Assembly: GCF_037126465.1 (NCBI RefSeq)
Contig: NC_088205.1
Span: 29,743,482 to 29,807,481, forward strand
Source: Ornithodoros turicata
Taxonomy: Eukaryota > Arthropoda > Arachnida > Ixodida > Argasidae
Direction of reading: 5' to 3'
DNA: 64,000 nucleotides
Below the pieces are notes generated by a model that ran no database searches, was not told the origin of the DNA, and was given only the letters and a program-made list of their open reading frames with translations. Shown here piece by piece: positions 1-11,763 of this stretch. The translations under genes were made by a program, and so were the position numbers. Position 1 is the first letter of the stretch; each line of letters starts with the position of its first letter.

Positions 1-645
1 TCTCGTCTTCTCTACCGAGAAAGGCACACGAGACGTAGGCTCGTCATTGGCGGTTTAGCTCGTGACGTCACCGGCTCCTCACGACAACACCACGACAGGA
101 GCCGAAATATCCAAGCAAGTCTGTCGCGATGCGACAGGTCGGAGAGGGCTGCTACGACGACCCATTTCGCAAAAATCCGTCCCAGAGTGCTTTGCACTCC
201 GACGCGTCGCACGTCGTGTCGCGCGCTTGGTCGTACATGTGTCTGGCCCTTTAGATCGTTTTCGTTTATGTCCAACAATAGACATATCCCTGTTTGCAAA
301 CAAATGACGTCATAGTGTTCGACAGCGCCACAAATTTGGTAGAATTGAGCTACGTCCGAAGCTAGAGGTGAACAATGTCGCACCTGAAAGCCACGGTCTT
401 GAGGGGATTACAATACGGTCCCTTAAAATGATACTCCGCAACAAAATCACCACAAAGATTGTGACATATAGCAGTAACCCTTGGTGTGTCAGCAACATAC
501 ATGCGAAATATTGCGTCCCCAAAATGCACAGATTTTATTCGAACGAATTATTACGAAGTGAGCGCTTCGCCTCTGTAAAGCAGGAGGGCGCAAAAGCAAC
601 ACTGCTGACGTCATCCGGCATGGAAGAATGCAAGCTTCGTAGCCT
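1..645. other. Unassigned non-coding DNA
   Basis: No reading frame here resembles a known protein, and the short open frames overlap on both strands as expected by chance. No repeat or RNA gene is recognised. Confidence 0.4.
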
Positions 646-807
646 TGGAGGAAGGAAAACTAAGGAGGGAGCACGACCGTTTCTTTCCGAATCACAAAAG
701 TGCAGTGGAAGTGACGACATATAGTACGCGTCATGAGGACGTCATATCGATCAGGTGACTGGAGGCAGCCAATCTGCGGTGAGCCTTCGCCACAACTGGG
801 ACAAACA
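646..807 (-). repeat. Left subterminal inverted repeat of the P-like element (candidate)
   Basis: Two blocks here occur in inverted orientation just upstream of the P-like gene at the other end. 646-670 (purine-rich, TGGAGGAAGGAAAACTAAGG) pairs with 11006-11030, and 793-807 (CAACTGGGACAAACA) pairs with 10946-10960. Spacing differs and identity between the blocks is low. I infer remnants of terminal or subterminal inverted repeats bounding the element. Exact ends and a target duplication were not found. Confidence 0.35.
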
Positions 808-1647
808 AACTGGGGCAGCTGCCGGCGTGAATGGTGGTTTCTGGCGCCCGGCGAGATGCTAGCAATAAGAGATAGATATGAGATACTAGCAGTTAAGATT
901 ACTAAACCGACGCACAAGTGATACGGTAAAGTTCGTAGCATTGTCGCCGCACGTTGAAAACTTTCAGGGAAACAATTATGCTGAAAATTTTACTGGAGAA
1001 AGCAATCACGAGCTGCGCGGAACGGATATGAAATCCGACGATGTTCTTGTTAGCGTTACCTATTCAGTGCCGTTGAATTTGGCTCCATAACGTAGTATGG
1101 TTTCATTGTCTGTACCACGGTACTGAGAGTAACCTGCTGGATGCAACCGGGAAAGTACAGAACGCACGGGTGGTTATGCTGCATGTCGGCGCTGTACGCA
1201 AGTAGCTGAGAAAAATCAGTTTTTCTACTTGTGTTATTCATGAATATAACCTTCCTTATCTTGCTACCATTTATTTGTCTCCTGTGATTAATATATATAT
1301 ATATATATATACGGAATTGAAAAAAAGGTAGCACCACTGGCCACCTGTATGCACTGTACCACACACTCACCCCATCCATATGAGTTTTCAAATGCAATGT
1401 GTCGTGTCCCATCTCCGGACGATTTACTGGGGAGGACAGCTCCTTTTGCAAGTGTTTTCTAGGCATTGCACATGTGGGTGCAATACAATAGTATACTGAG
1501 AACTCTTGTGCTTGTCTTCGTGTCCCGTGTCTCTCGGTTATTCGTTCCTTCATCACAATAGTATACGCATGTGCATACATCGGACACTTAATGTTTTCTT
1601 GTTTCATGAGGCACAGAAATAGGAGGCAAGTTAGCTGGTGCGAATGC
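808..1647. other. Unassigned DNA with an AT microsatellite
   Basis: Holds a short (AT)n tract at about 1290-1312. An open frame on the minus strand across 1056-1796 has no recognisable domain and runs through the microsatellite and the hairpin arm, so I do not treat it as a gene. Confidence 0.4.
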
Positions 1648-1848
1648 GATGAGGGAAACATCTTGAGTTTGAGAAGCAAGCACAGGGACACGGATGAAGG
1701 GGAACATGGAAAAATACCAAGAAGCAGATGAGACAGACTCAAAACCAGCAAGTAGTCTGCCTCGGCTGCTCCTTTGTATTTTTCCGTGTTCCCCATAACC
1801 CATGTCCCTGTGCTTATTTCTAAATCTCAAGGAGATGTTTCCCTCATC
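1648..1848. repeat. Long hairpin, about 92-bp arms and 14-nt loop
   Basis: 1648-1739 is an imperfect reverse complement of 1754-1848, with only about 14 nt between the arms. Arms share blocks such as GATGAGGGAAACATC / GATGTTTCCCTCATC and CACAGGGACA / TGTCCCTGTG. The structure could be a foldback MITE or could be transcribed into a double-stranded hairpin. No flanking duplication is evident. Confidence 0.7.
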
Positions 1849-2065
1849 ACATGTTTATGGCTTGTGCAGATGCATGACATAAGTTATATACATAATCACT
1901 ATACATTTGTCTCAGAGCACAGATAAAACAAAAAACAAACAAACAAAAGGGGTTGGGGCCGAAGCCATGCAAGATCACTGTTACAAGGCAGCTGTCTCCA
2001 CAATCTCAACAACTATGCAACGTGGCAACATGTTCACTTATTCGAAATAGCTGCAAAGTCCTAAT

Positions 2066-4363
2066 TTACTGACCTTTAAACTGAGTCAGCTTTGTAAACA
2101 TCTGCCTCACTCTTTTTACATGAAGTTTTTGTGTTGTATCCTTGCTAATGTGATGCAGCCTTATGTCAATGTACTTCTCTGCTACGCACTTCACGAGATT
2201 GACATAATGATTGTCTAAAGGACTTTGATCGAACATGTGATCACGGAGCAAGGGAAAAAGGCTCCAGTCGAGGAATTTGTGGAGCACTTCGGAAGTCATT
2301 GGTGCAAGGATGTTCTTGGCCGTGAGTCTATTTTCTGCACTGGCAATCCGGACAACTTGTTCTGATTTCTGTACAATTTTGATTACACTTTCAGATGGAT
2401 AGAGCAGCCCTCCTCTGCTCTTTCGATATATAAGAGCATATGTTGGTTCCTCAGAAGGTGATGCAGTTAGTGCATTTATGCACATTTCACACAGCAGGGA
2501 CTTCTGAAGTTTGCGCACAACAAATCCTGCTATGTATGTAACTATCATTCCCCCGCATTCTGAAATGTGCCCAGGATCAGGACAGTAATCGTGGTCGTCA
2601 TCAAAACCCAAGTTTTCTTCACAGCTTGGCAGCAGTTGCCTTCGATCGCTTGTCCCGTTCAAGACCTCTTCAGAATGTGCGGCTCTTGCACTGCTCACAT
2701 GGAGTATCGCAATGTGCTCCTGTGGCAAGCAGTTGCCAGTGGTGATGTCTCTGACTTCGTTTTGCACAATCAGTCGCTTGAATGCTGCGGCGAACTGTTG
2801 GGCACTAGGATTGTCGTTGCACCGTCCATGGGATCTGATAGCACCAAAGAAAAGTTCGAGATGATCTTGGCTCACCTTATGAGATGGTATGTACATCAGG
2901 ACCTTTTTCTTCACAACCAGTTCATCATAGAGAATAAGTAGGCTTTTCATTGCAATTTTGAAGCCCAAGAATCCAGTCTTCCGATTGGTCTTCAGTAGTG
3001 GGATGCCATTTGGATGTTCTCTCAGGCTGGACAGGTAAGTGTCTGCAATGTTGAATAGGAACTGAACGGAAGAGATGTTAGCTGAATACAGTGGCTTTTT
3101 CCAGTGCTTCTGATACATACTTCTTGAGTTTAGGACGTCAAAAATATTATTAATGATTCGGAGAAATTGTTCTGTGTCTTGACTTTCTTCAAATCCATAC
3201 ATCCCTTGTGTGCGACATTCTGCAATGGCATCCGCAACAGACATACTTAGAACTTGAGCTGCCAAACTGACTTTCATTGGTTGTCTTCGCCAATCGATAT
3301 GTGAGCTGCGGAGACGGTTAGCAAGGTGCAGTCCCTCTTTCTGTTGCAGACTGTGCAGCTTTTCGACGAAATTCCACTTTATAGCATTCCCGTCTGGACT
3401 CATTATGATCATCTTGTCACACAGCGCATTTCTCACGAGCTTCAGCATATGACAAGGATCCGTGAAAACGACAACAACTTCACCTGTTTCAGGGTGCTGG
3501 AAACTTGTCTTCAAATTTTTGGGGTCACTGAAGTTGCACCCAAGCTGTCTAAACATTGCGAAGTTTGACGGTGCCCCATCACAAGTTAAGGAGACAACAG
3601 TCGCTCCCACTTCATGGGCAAGGACAAGACTGCGTTGTACTAGGTCAGCCCTTTGTTCACCGCAGAGTCCATCAACAAGAAAATAGCAACGGGACCTTCC
3701 ACCTTCCATTAATAGCCACTGCCATTATCACGAATGCTGCCTTAGCCATTGGCAAGCAATCGCCATCTGTTCCAGTGCCCATGTCAACATAGCCTTGGAA
3801 TTGTTTGCCGCCCCATTGGAGCTGCTGTCTGATTGAAATTTCATCCACCATGAGACTGCATAATGTTGGAAAGCCTGACTTGCTATTCTCTGTTGCTTTC
3901 ATTTTCAATGCATTCAGAGCTTCTTTTGAGAACCCTGGCCTGCCATCAACTGATTGGTACCATTTGCTCAGTGTTTTTGGATGAGGCAGGCAGGTGTCGA
4001 ATACACTCCGTACATAGTTATAGGCTGAGGTGAATAAAAATGTAAAGTCAATGCAAATGCTCGCAGCTGAGGTGACTACTGTGTGGGGAGGGGATTTCCT
4101 GTGCGTTTTGCAACCTGTCTTTTCAATAATTCTTGATTTGTAGCACCAAAGCTCTCCAAAACTGCAACATTCTCCTCAAGCAGGATCTTCTGTCTTGTTA
4201 AATCCTTAATCACACCTTTCAGCCCCGCATTTCTTTTCTTTAAACGTCGATTTGCCTGTTGAAGTCTCTTTATCTGTTTGCTGCCTTTGGTATGTTGGGA
4301 CGTATACCACTTGACCCGTTCTCTTAAGAAGGCTTTCTCTGGAGTATCAGCTGTGGATTTTGC
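2066..4363 (-). pseudogene. Transposase body and coiled coil of the P-like gene (terminal exon)
   Basis: Starts after a TTTTAG acceptor (4364-4366). The first 95 codons are a lysine/leucine/glutamine-rich coiled coil containing WYTSQHTKGSKQIKRLQQAN. A TAG at 4076-4078 replaces the residue before SPQLRAFALTLHFYSPQ. The frame then shifts near 4027 and resumes at AYNYVRSVFD, WYQSVDGRPGFSKEALNALK and LMVDEISI. A second shift near 3685 separates GRWKVP from YFLVDGL. The remainder (3667-2066) is open and holds the family blocks TCDGAPSN, FTDPCHMLKLVRN and SQDHLELFFGAIRSHG (the conserved late transposase region). Length and block order match P-type transposases. It cannot encode an active enzyme as it stands. 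Confidence 0.85.
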
Positions 4364-4366
4364 CTA

Positions 4367-6142
4367 AAACAGATCCATATACAACAAAAATTTTGGTGAT
4401 GTACATTTTTCCATTTTCTGACTTGGTATGTCCTTGTTAGAATCTTGTGAGGATGGGAAGGTTTTATCCTACAGCACACTTTGCCATCTGTGCACAGGAC
4501 CCGTAAACTCTCAAACCGGCATATATGTGGTGCATGTATACATGGTGTCTACTAAACCCCTCCTTACTGTTTTCTATCATTTTAATAGAACTGTCAGGAC
4601 TACTTGAAATGACCACGAGTGGGAAGGAAATTTACTTTCTCGTAAATGTTATATCCTTGTCTTCGAAATGATGTTGGGCCATGCCTCGTGAATATGTATA
4701 CACACCAGTATGTGGTCTGTAAATGCCTGCTTCTGGTACTGCTTTTTGGTCTTAATTTAATTCAGGCAGATCACATACTCACAATGCTTTCTAGTCCCCA
4801 CAGTACTCCAGTTTACGAACTGCAGATACATGAATCACAAATCCGTTTACAGGGCTTGCGCAAACCACATTGTTGTACCTGATGTCGTCACAGGAATAAA
4901 TGGGACGTTTCCTATCATTTATTCATTGAGAACGTGTCGTGTCGTCTTTTTTCTGTTCAGTGTCTCAGGTTTTATCGTCGTTTTACATTGTGCCAGCTCC
5001 CCTGCACCCTTGCACTTCGTTTCTTTTCAGTGTTCAGACCTCTTGCACGTCATGACAAATATTGACGAAGGGAGACTGTTCTTGCAGTCCTGACGGTTTC
5101 AGTGTAATATTTTTTTCCCAATAATTAGAAACACCTCACAGATAAAATTACTGCACATATTACTACCATTCTCCCCAACAATTCCAGGTTCAGGAGGTTG
5201 GTCATCCTGGTATAGTATAGCTGATATGTGCCTTCAGACTACTGTTACAGGCTTATAGTTATATATAAAGAAAATGGGGTTCACATTTAGCCTGCAGTAC
5301 GCCGTCTATAATATTTTAGACAACAATTATACTAGAGAACTTTCCATTCTACTGCAAACTTACCCCCTGTTGTAATTTGCTGTCATGATTCCTATTTAGA
5401 ACAATAGCTAATTTACATAAGAACAGAAAGGACATGTAAATATAACTATTTTGCTGTCATGATTCCTATTTAGAACAATAGCTAATTTGCAATATGAACA
5501 GAAGGGACATGTAAATATAACTATTTTGCTAAAAAACATGTTCATCTTCTGTAAGGTGCATAATCTCAGGGTAAATAGTCACACATGCTTGATTTCAGAA
5601 AAATTCATTTGTTTATTGATTCACATAGAGGAGTACATTGTGCAGAACAGAGTCAGTAGATGTTAGTAAAATCATCATTGAATCATCAGTCACAAGTGTT
5701 TAGTATACATTTTATTTCGAGCAGTGAGGTTAAAATGCATGCACATTCTGCCATGTGAGAAGAGAATCAGTATGGATAGATTTAAATGCAGATGCGGCTA
5801 TATGCACCTGCTCTGTAACCTAAAATTACACACCATGCAAGACAGAAGGATCCGGGGCTTTTGCCGAACGACGAATGACTGCGTAATGCTAGCAGCTGTG
5901 TGTCTGCAGCACCTACACACGGGACTGAGCTTACCCATAACTTTTGCGCACTTGTAGAAGGGCCAGGGAGGGAAGTAAATCTTTCCTCTTCAACCTAAAT
6001 AGGTAAAAACATTTAGAATATCATTATTTGTGTCACAAGTGTTTGCATTGGAATGCTGTTTCCTTTTGGAGCCCTGTTATGCCAATATGCTTGCAAGAAA
6101 CTGACAGCTAGGGGTTGTGAACATAGAATTCACCATTCATAC
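4367..6142. other. Intron of the P-like gene, with a 74-bp tandem duplication
   Basis: Lies between the last cassette exon and the terminal exon. It contains two nearly identical copies of a 74-bp unit starting at 5376 and 5450 (TTTGCTGTCATGATTCC...). No coding signal was seen. Confidence 0.5.
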
Positions 6143-9100
6143 CTGACTTGCATGGTTTCCAGAACCAGAGGATGAGTCTTCCTCGAGTGCAGATCCACTT
6201 GTGCCCTAGAGTTACCATTTGCTCAAATAAATTGTAATGTGTAAAATTTGCATGAAATTTGCATGTGGTGCCCTTTCAGAAAGCCACATGTACTCTGAGA
6301 ACTCTACTTGGGACCCCATTACGACAGCACTCAACAGTAAACTTCAAATGTGGGAGCGTAAGGGCTACTATATTCTGTGGTTTCCAAGGGCACTTACGTC
6401 ACATTACATGAAAGAGCATATATGCACAACTAGGTCATCATGGCATAGGGAGGTGATGATACCCCAAGTGAAGTTAAGGGGAGCTCTACACTGTTTTCCT
6501 TTGTCAGAGCAGAAGTACTATGTACCTCTCGTGGTCCTTCAGCTTCCTCAGTGTCCACGCTGACAAGAGGGTCCCACAGGAGTTCAGAAACGTGCTACAT
6601 TTTCATAAAAACATTTACGTAAAATTTCACCAATCCAAGCTAAATGTTGTCTGGCATTATACCTGTTCCTTTTCCTCCATGTATTCTTGTGATAGCACGG
6701 GGGATTCCTGCAACAGGAGCATGACATGATGTAGAATTTACTTCATTTATTTTAAGTATATAGGCAAAACATCGAGCTCTACAACTGTTAACTTTTATGT
6801 CAGAGGCAGTGAACAAAGGAGAACCCAGAGAAGCACATTGGCACTAATATTTTATTCTGCGCTTTATGGCCTGCTTGGTGGGGTGCGCAGTGCATATAAA
6901 TAGCTGCAATGCGTCTCTACACTGACTTAGCTTAAGTCACTGCATCTGGTCTGCAACAGGTCTCATTAGCAGTTGTGGAAATATTTAACACGCTGCGGAA
7001 ACAATTACTTAAGGCATATTTCTTTTACCTGTTGAACTTGCTCCACAGAGGGTGCACCTCCCATCACAGAACTAGAACTCTCCTGTAAAGTGTGGAGAAG
7101 AAAGTCAGCCTGCATATTGCAATATGGATGTAAATGAAGATTTACATATTTCATTTCTGTTGAGCAAGTGCAATAGAATACCTTGGTAAACTGAACACAA
7201 AATTAAATTGACAGCCTATTGAGTAGCACATAAGCTGGATAATATATTACCGCCTGCATGTCAACCAGAGAGTCACAGGGAATTGGTGACGTGCCCTAGA
7301 ATGTGAGGAATGCAGATACATAAGGCACATCAGTTCACTCCTCTCCAAAAGCTGCTGTATGTATTCATTTCACCTTTTGTGTCACGAGGTTCATCAGTGA
7401 TGGTGGAGCCACTACCTGCAAAATTAATTCAGCATAGCAGCTAAAATTTCTTTAGAGCATGTAACTCAATACATTAAAAAAAATTCAGGACGTGTTTGTG
7501 CACTTAGATTGCACCTTAATGTATAATATGAAGCATGTACCCAGGGCCGGCATCTACCTTTCACTTCCAGGGGGACAAGTGGGATATTTATTCCCCCCTG
7601 CATTCGTGTTGCCCAAACTCTGTCTTTTAGGCAGCCCTTTCCACGTACTCGAAGGGGGAGGGGGACAGTTGCGCCCCCCCCCCCCAGTAGACGCTGGCCC
7701 TGCACGTACCGATAGCTGTGAACTAACTATGCGTACTTAGTGTCTTGTGTTTGGAGGAACCCCTTTCTACCCCTTCTCCCTTTTGCATCATTGTCACTTA
7801 CGTTAAAGCTCTGAAACTCAGGGCGATGACCAATATAGGTACAGACCAAAGGTAGTCCTGAATTACAGGCACTGGAGAACACTGTACATTCAGCATGGCC
7901 GTTGTGTGTCTTGTGTTCATAAAATACCTGAGAAGCTCCCTCTGTTTCATTTTCTTCCTGATATCACATGAGATTACACTGTGTTACAGTTAATGGAATA
8001 AGACCCAACTCTACACCACATTTTTCAATATAGAGTTCGACAACTTTGTTAACTGTTCTGCACATGTTGAGAATATTTCGTACCATATTCAAGTGCAATA
8101 TCGCATGGTAAGCAGGAATGACGCAATGTGCACATTTTGGTGAACTTTGTACGGCAATTGTGAGTGTGCCTTTATGGTCTGTTAGGAAGATGAAATATAC
8201 ATTCTTGTGGCAGAAGATCAGGAACACAACTTTTTTTTGTTACTGGATTGTCACTTTAACCAAGTGTATACCTATGTACCTAGTATCTACACTCATATAC
8301 CCCCACATGTGGTATATTAATTTACAATTGTGTTACCTGGCTCATTTGGTACACCAGCTCAACAGGGAGGTGTTCCGTGGAAGGACTGCAACTATCCTGT
8401 GAAAAGCACTATGTTAGCTTGCATAAAAAAGTAAGCGCTTGACTCAGCGCTCTATGCGTTCCTTGCCATGTGCCCAACTGTCATCGCTGTATTCATTTTG
8501 GGGATAGAGAGTTAGCCAGCTATGAATACGCATGACTTGAACTACAAAACAAGTCTAGGAGAAACTATAAAAAGTGATGCATTACCACTTCCATTTCCAT
8601 AGTGGTGAGAGGGTCCCACAGCAGCTCAAAGCTAGTCTGGAATTTGAAAACACCTATGAGCCCACAAGATGCACTATTCAGATTACTATGCAATTGCATC
8701 ACTAGGGGCCTGCCGTACACACTGGGTGATGTGACGGAAGGGGGTGATGTGCTGGAGCAGTATTACACTTTCTGTACAGTAACATATATTTTTATGTATT
8801 GCAGACCATGCTACTGTGTACAGTGTATCACATATGGAAAAAGATTCATTATGGGAGAGGGGGGTGACATGCAGCCTATAGTGATGCCGCTGCTGCTATT
8901 GTACCTCTATGGCTCGCCCCTGTGTTTGCAGTGGTGTTGCGAATGATGTAGAAGCAACCTGAAAAATTAAAGCCCACATGAATGAGGCCTTACACGTCCT
9001 ACAGCTTCAATGTGCATAAGTCCACGGTGGCACAGTTGCACGTGACAGCTCCCCATACCTCTTCTACATGGGGCACTTGTGAAATGTGTGACAGGGTGCT

Positions 9101-10192
9101 GTCTTCAGTAGGGATGTCCTGTGGAGCATATGGAACCAGTTATTCCAACAGTTATCATATGATAAACATGGGTCTTTCTCACTCGGTTTCTAGCTATAAG
9201 CTGTTATGTGAAAAACAAGCATACAGGGTGTCCCAGAACTATGTCATTGTATTCTAATTAAAAAACTACGCCACCTAGAATCATGAGGTCAACGGCATTC
9301 GTTCTTACTAGGTTTTTGTCACCTCCTTACGTGCATGTCATGTATCCTATAAGTTTTATTATGTAAATTTTTGTGAAGGTTAACTCTGAAGTTTGCCAAG
9401 TAAAGGACACTTTTTTACCCCGAAGTGCGTGCTGAATTTACTCTAATTCATGATAATTGGCAGTGATATTCAAGATCTATCCTATCGGAAAAAATAGCCG
9501 AACATCACTCTTCTCGGGGTGCTTGAGCATAACGCACGAGGACTTTTTCAGCGCAGTCGCTGTTCGACGGAAGGAGGTGGGAAACCCAGCCCACAGAGTG
9601 ATAGTAGAAAAAGTGACAGCTCCTGAAATTGGAAGAGGGAAGGCATGCATGGTCCCCAGCCGAAGTCGGACACGATAAGCTATGTCTGTGTTATCTCTCT
9701 CTGCCATGCCGACGTGGGCTGGGTTTCCAACCTCCTTTTGTCGGACTGACAAAGATTTTGGTGAAAATTTCGTCGCACGCTATCCTGTGCGAGCTCCGTA
9801 GAGCATGATTTTTGGCTATTTCTTCCAATGCGATAGCTCCTTAATATTCCTGTAAATTTTCATGAATTTGAGTAAATTCAGCACTCTCTTCACATTGGTG
9901 GGGTAAGTGATCTTTACTTGGCAAGTTTCAGAGTTCAGATCCCAAAACTTTACATAGTTAAGCTTAGGACACATGATATGCACAGCAGGAGGTGGCAAGA
10001 ACCCAGTAAGAACAAATGCTGCTGGCCGCATGATTCTAGGTGGCGTAGGTTTTTTAAATTAAAATTCAATGACACGTTTTCTGGGACATCCTGTATCTTC
10101 TTTCTGCTATACACTACAATACAAGATAAGCATAACTATCTCACCATTGTGCCTTCCACTGTAGCTTCAGCCCCACTTGTGGTTCCAGCATG
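6143..10192 (-). pseudogene. Array of ten phase-0 cassette exons of the P-like gene
   Basis: Minus-strand exons with AG acceptors and GT donors: 10145-10192, 8905-8958, 8586-8624, 8337-8396, 7928-7957, 7374-7415, 7251-7295, 7029-7082, 6663-6707 and 6143-6205. Lengths are 48, 54, 39, 60, 30, 42, 45, 54, 45 and 63 nt. Every one is a multiple of three, starts and ends in phase 0 and has no stop. They encode acidic, serine/threonine-rich linker pieces such as GTSGSALEEDSSSGSGNHAS and ESPVLSQEYMEEKEQ. The linker joins the THAP domain to the coiled coil. A degenerate relative of exon 8586-8624 lies near 6520-6566 and also encodes LLWDPL, but its acceptor AG is changed. Another possible 9-nt exon (AGCTTTAAC, ending at 7801) is too short to assert. 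Confidence 0.65.
9224..10093. mobile_element. Foldback MITE, 870 bp, TA target site
   Basis: Ends are CAGGGTGTCCCAGAA... at 9224 and its near reverse complement at 10093, each next to TA (9222-9223 and 10094-10095). Inverted similarity extends for well over 100 bp from each end, with blocks such as CGCCACCTAGAATCATG. Inner parts also pair (GGAGGTGGGAAACCCAGCCC with GGGCTGGGTTTCCAACCTCC). There is no transposase, so it is a non-autonomous element, probably mobilised by a TA-specific (Tc1/mariner-type) transposase. It sits in the intron between the first two cassette exons of the P-like gene. Confidence 0.8.
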
Positions 10193-10443
10193 CTAAAGAA
10201 AATAGAGGACATCTGTTAGTTTGAAATATTTCCTGAAGTATCCAGAGCGCTGTACCTTGCGAAAATAGAGATAAATGATTTTCTTTCTTCCTGTACCACT
10301 GAGCGTAAAGTACGATATATTTATATCACGTGCGACATGCAACCAGCGTGATAACTAACAAGCAGTCAAGCTAGACTACCCATTTGACGATGAAAGCATT
10401 AAAAGTATCACGTGCGCGCTCTGCGTCGTTTATGTCGTCCTAC

Positions 10444-10799
10444 CTCATGTTGTGGGAAAAATCTGGGAACTGCACATGGACGAAGTCGGACGAGAGACTG
10501 CGTTTGGACGAAGTCGTCTGGGTGAAAGTGCTTCGAGCAAACCCGGCTCCACTCTGGCGGCACCCAGTTCACGTCTTTCCCCAAGGCCTCGATCCATTTT
10601 GCTCTTAGCTGTGGGTTTTTTTGGAAACCTACACAGTGACGAAAGCAATAATCAGCCGTAACTTAAAGTCCAGTATTTCTGACTAACAACTTCCAGTTTC
10701 CTTGCATATGAATTGATCATATACTCACGAATGGAATGAAACTCCAGGCTCTTTGCGAAGAGAGCGCGATCTGCAGCGTTGCACGCAGCAGGTAGGCAT
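10444..10799 (-). pseudogene. THAP zinc-finger domain (exons 1 and 2 of the P-like gene)
   Basis: Exon 1 (10729-10799) opens with ATG and encodes MPTCCVQRC, the typical THAP start with the first C-x4-C pair, running to VSFHS at a GTGAGT donor. Exon 2 (10444-10628) follows a TGTGTAG acceptor and encodes FP. After a one-base frameshift in a run of seven A's it continues with NPQLRAKWIEALGKD, SRVCSKHFHPDDF (the Cys and His ligands) and LRPCAVPRFFPQHE (the terminal AVP and FP motif). It ends in phase 0 at a GTAGGA donor. Exon 2 is 185 nt; one base fewer would make the phases agree, which independently supports a single inserted A. The insertion could also be an assembly error. Confidence 0.8.
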
Positions 10800-10945
10800 C
10801 TCATACACGCTGAAGAATGTAAATGAAGTTTCAAGTGCAACTGCAACAAACACACGCAATTCAAGATCCTTGAAACGCACGATCGCAAACCAAAACTCGC
10901 ACTCACAGCTCCTCTGACAGCTGCGGAGAGCTGGGAGAGGAGGAT

Positions 10946-11030
10946 TGTTTGTCCCAGTTGCTTCTCCTCACCCAAACTTCCGGAATCGCGCAAAATGACG
11001 TCACACTCCCTCCTTATTTTCCTTCCTCCA
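10946..11030 (+). repeat. Right subterminal inverted repeat of the P-like element (candidate)
   Basis: TGTTTGTCCCAGTTG (10946-10960) and a pyrimidine block (11006-11030) are inverted copies of blocks at 793-807 and 646-670. The region lies just upstream of exon 1 and carries TGACGTCA-like (CRE) sites near 10995 and 11057. It may therefore combine transposon end and promoter. Confidence 0.35.
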
Positions 11031-11763
11031 TGTTCGTAGCAGACGACAATGCTGGGTGACGTCACAGTATCTTTTTCCGGGCGAACGGCTGTGCACTTTG
11101 CATTTTAGTTTCGGTTTGGTGTTCTCATCATTTACGAATTAATTACTAGCACAAAATGAATTTGAATGTTGTATTCGGTATCAAGGGAGCGGTCCGTGTT
11201 TCGTATGATGCTCACCTAATTTTTTTCGAATCCTTGCGAAGTCTCCCTTTAAAGGGACGCGACCCTCGGTCCTGCTTTTCTTTCAATGGGAGGCAGCGAA
11301 TAAGTGCCCGTTCGTTGAACCCATCCCTCTCTTTCCGATTTGTTTCGGTTTCAGTCTGTCTACCAACATCATGATGACGTTTCTCTGGTAGAGGTCTATT
11401 CGAACGCTTTGCATCTTACTCCCTGTGGGCGCACATTGGTTCAGCTTCATTTAAATGGTAGCGGTTCCTTACTTCCTGAATAAAATACTGTCATTGATTG
11501 AATATCACGTTTTATGGTAAAAAATGCCATGAAGGAAACGGTGAGAAAGCAAGAAATTATGTGGACGTGAGTGAAAAGCGAGTTAAAAGTAACTTGGAAC
11601 TTAACTTAAGATACTTTGGCAAAGTTCCCTGAGAAAGGAACGAGTTCCTCTGAAAGTTACCACTGCGCAAAAGTACTGAGCTAAGTTACAAGTTACCAAA
11701 AAAATGAACTTAGTTATAACGAGTTACTTGTAACGAGTTACCTCGAACTCTGATGGCCATGTA
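11031..11763. other. Unassigned non-coding DNA
   Basis: No protein similarity was recognised. The segment 11575-11745 is rich in GTTACTTGTAAC-like words, a low-complexity imperfect repeat. Confidence 0.35.

Larger units (their letters stand above)
2066..10799 (-). pseudogene. P-element/THAP9-like transposase gene, 13 exons, inactivated
   Basis: Whole-gene entry. Exon 1 is 10729-10799, exon 2 is 10444-10628, then ten cassette exons lie between 10192 and 6143, and a terminal exon starts at 4363 and ends at the stop at 2066. All proposed junctions have AG acceptors and GT donors and keep a common frame. The family encodes an N-terminal C2CH THAP zinc finger for DNA binding, a coiled coil for multimerisation, and an RNase H-like transposase body. 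Lesions in order are an extra A in the seven-A run of exon 2, a TAG at 4076-4078, a frameshift near 4027 and a frameshift near 3685. The gene could be a relic element or a decayed domesticated copy. Exon structure is my inference from splice signals and frame. The family assignment of both ends is firm. Confidence 0.75.

Noticed and set aside
1056..1796. 246-codon minus-strand frame
   Set aside because: It passes through an AT microsatellite and one arm of a hairpin and has no recognisable domain.
9040..9080. Extra cassette exon of the P-like gene at about 9047-9063
   Set aside because: Splice-like signals exist but the piece has a stop in phase 0, unlike all accepted cassette exons.
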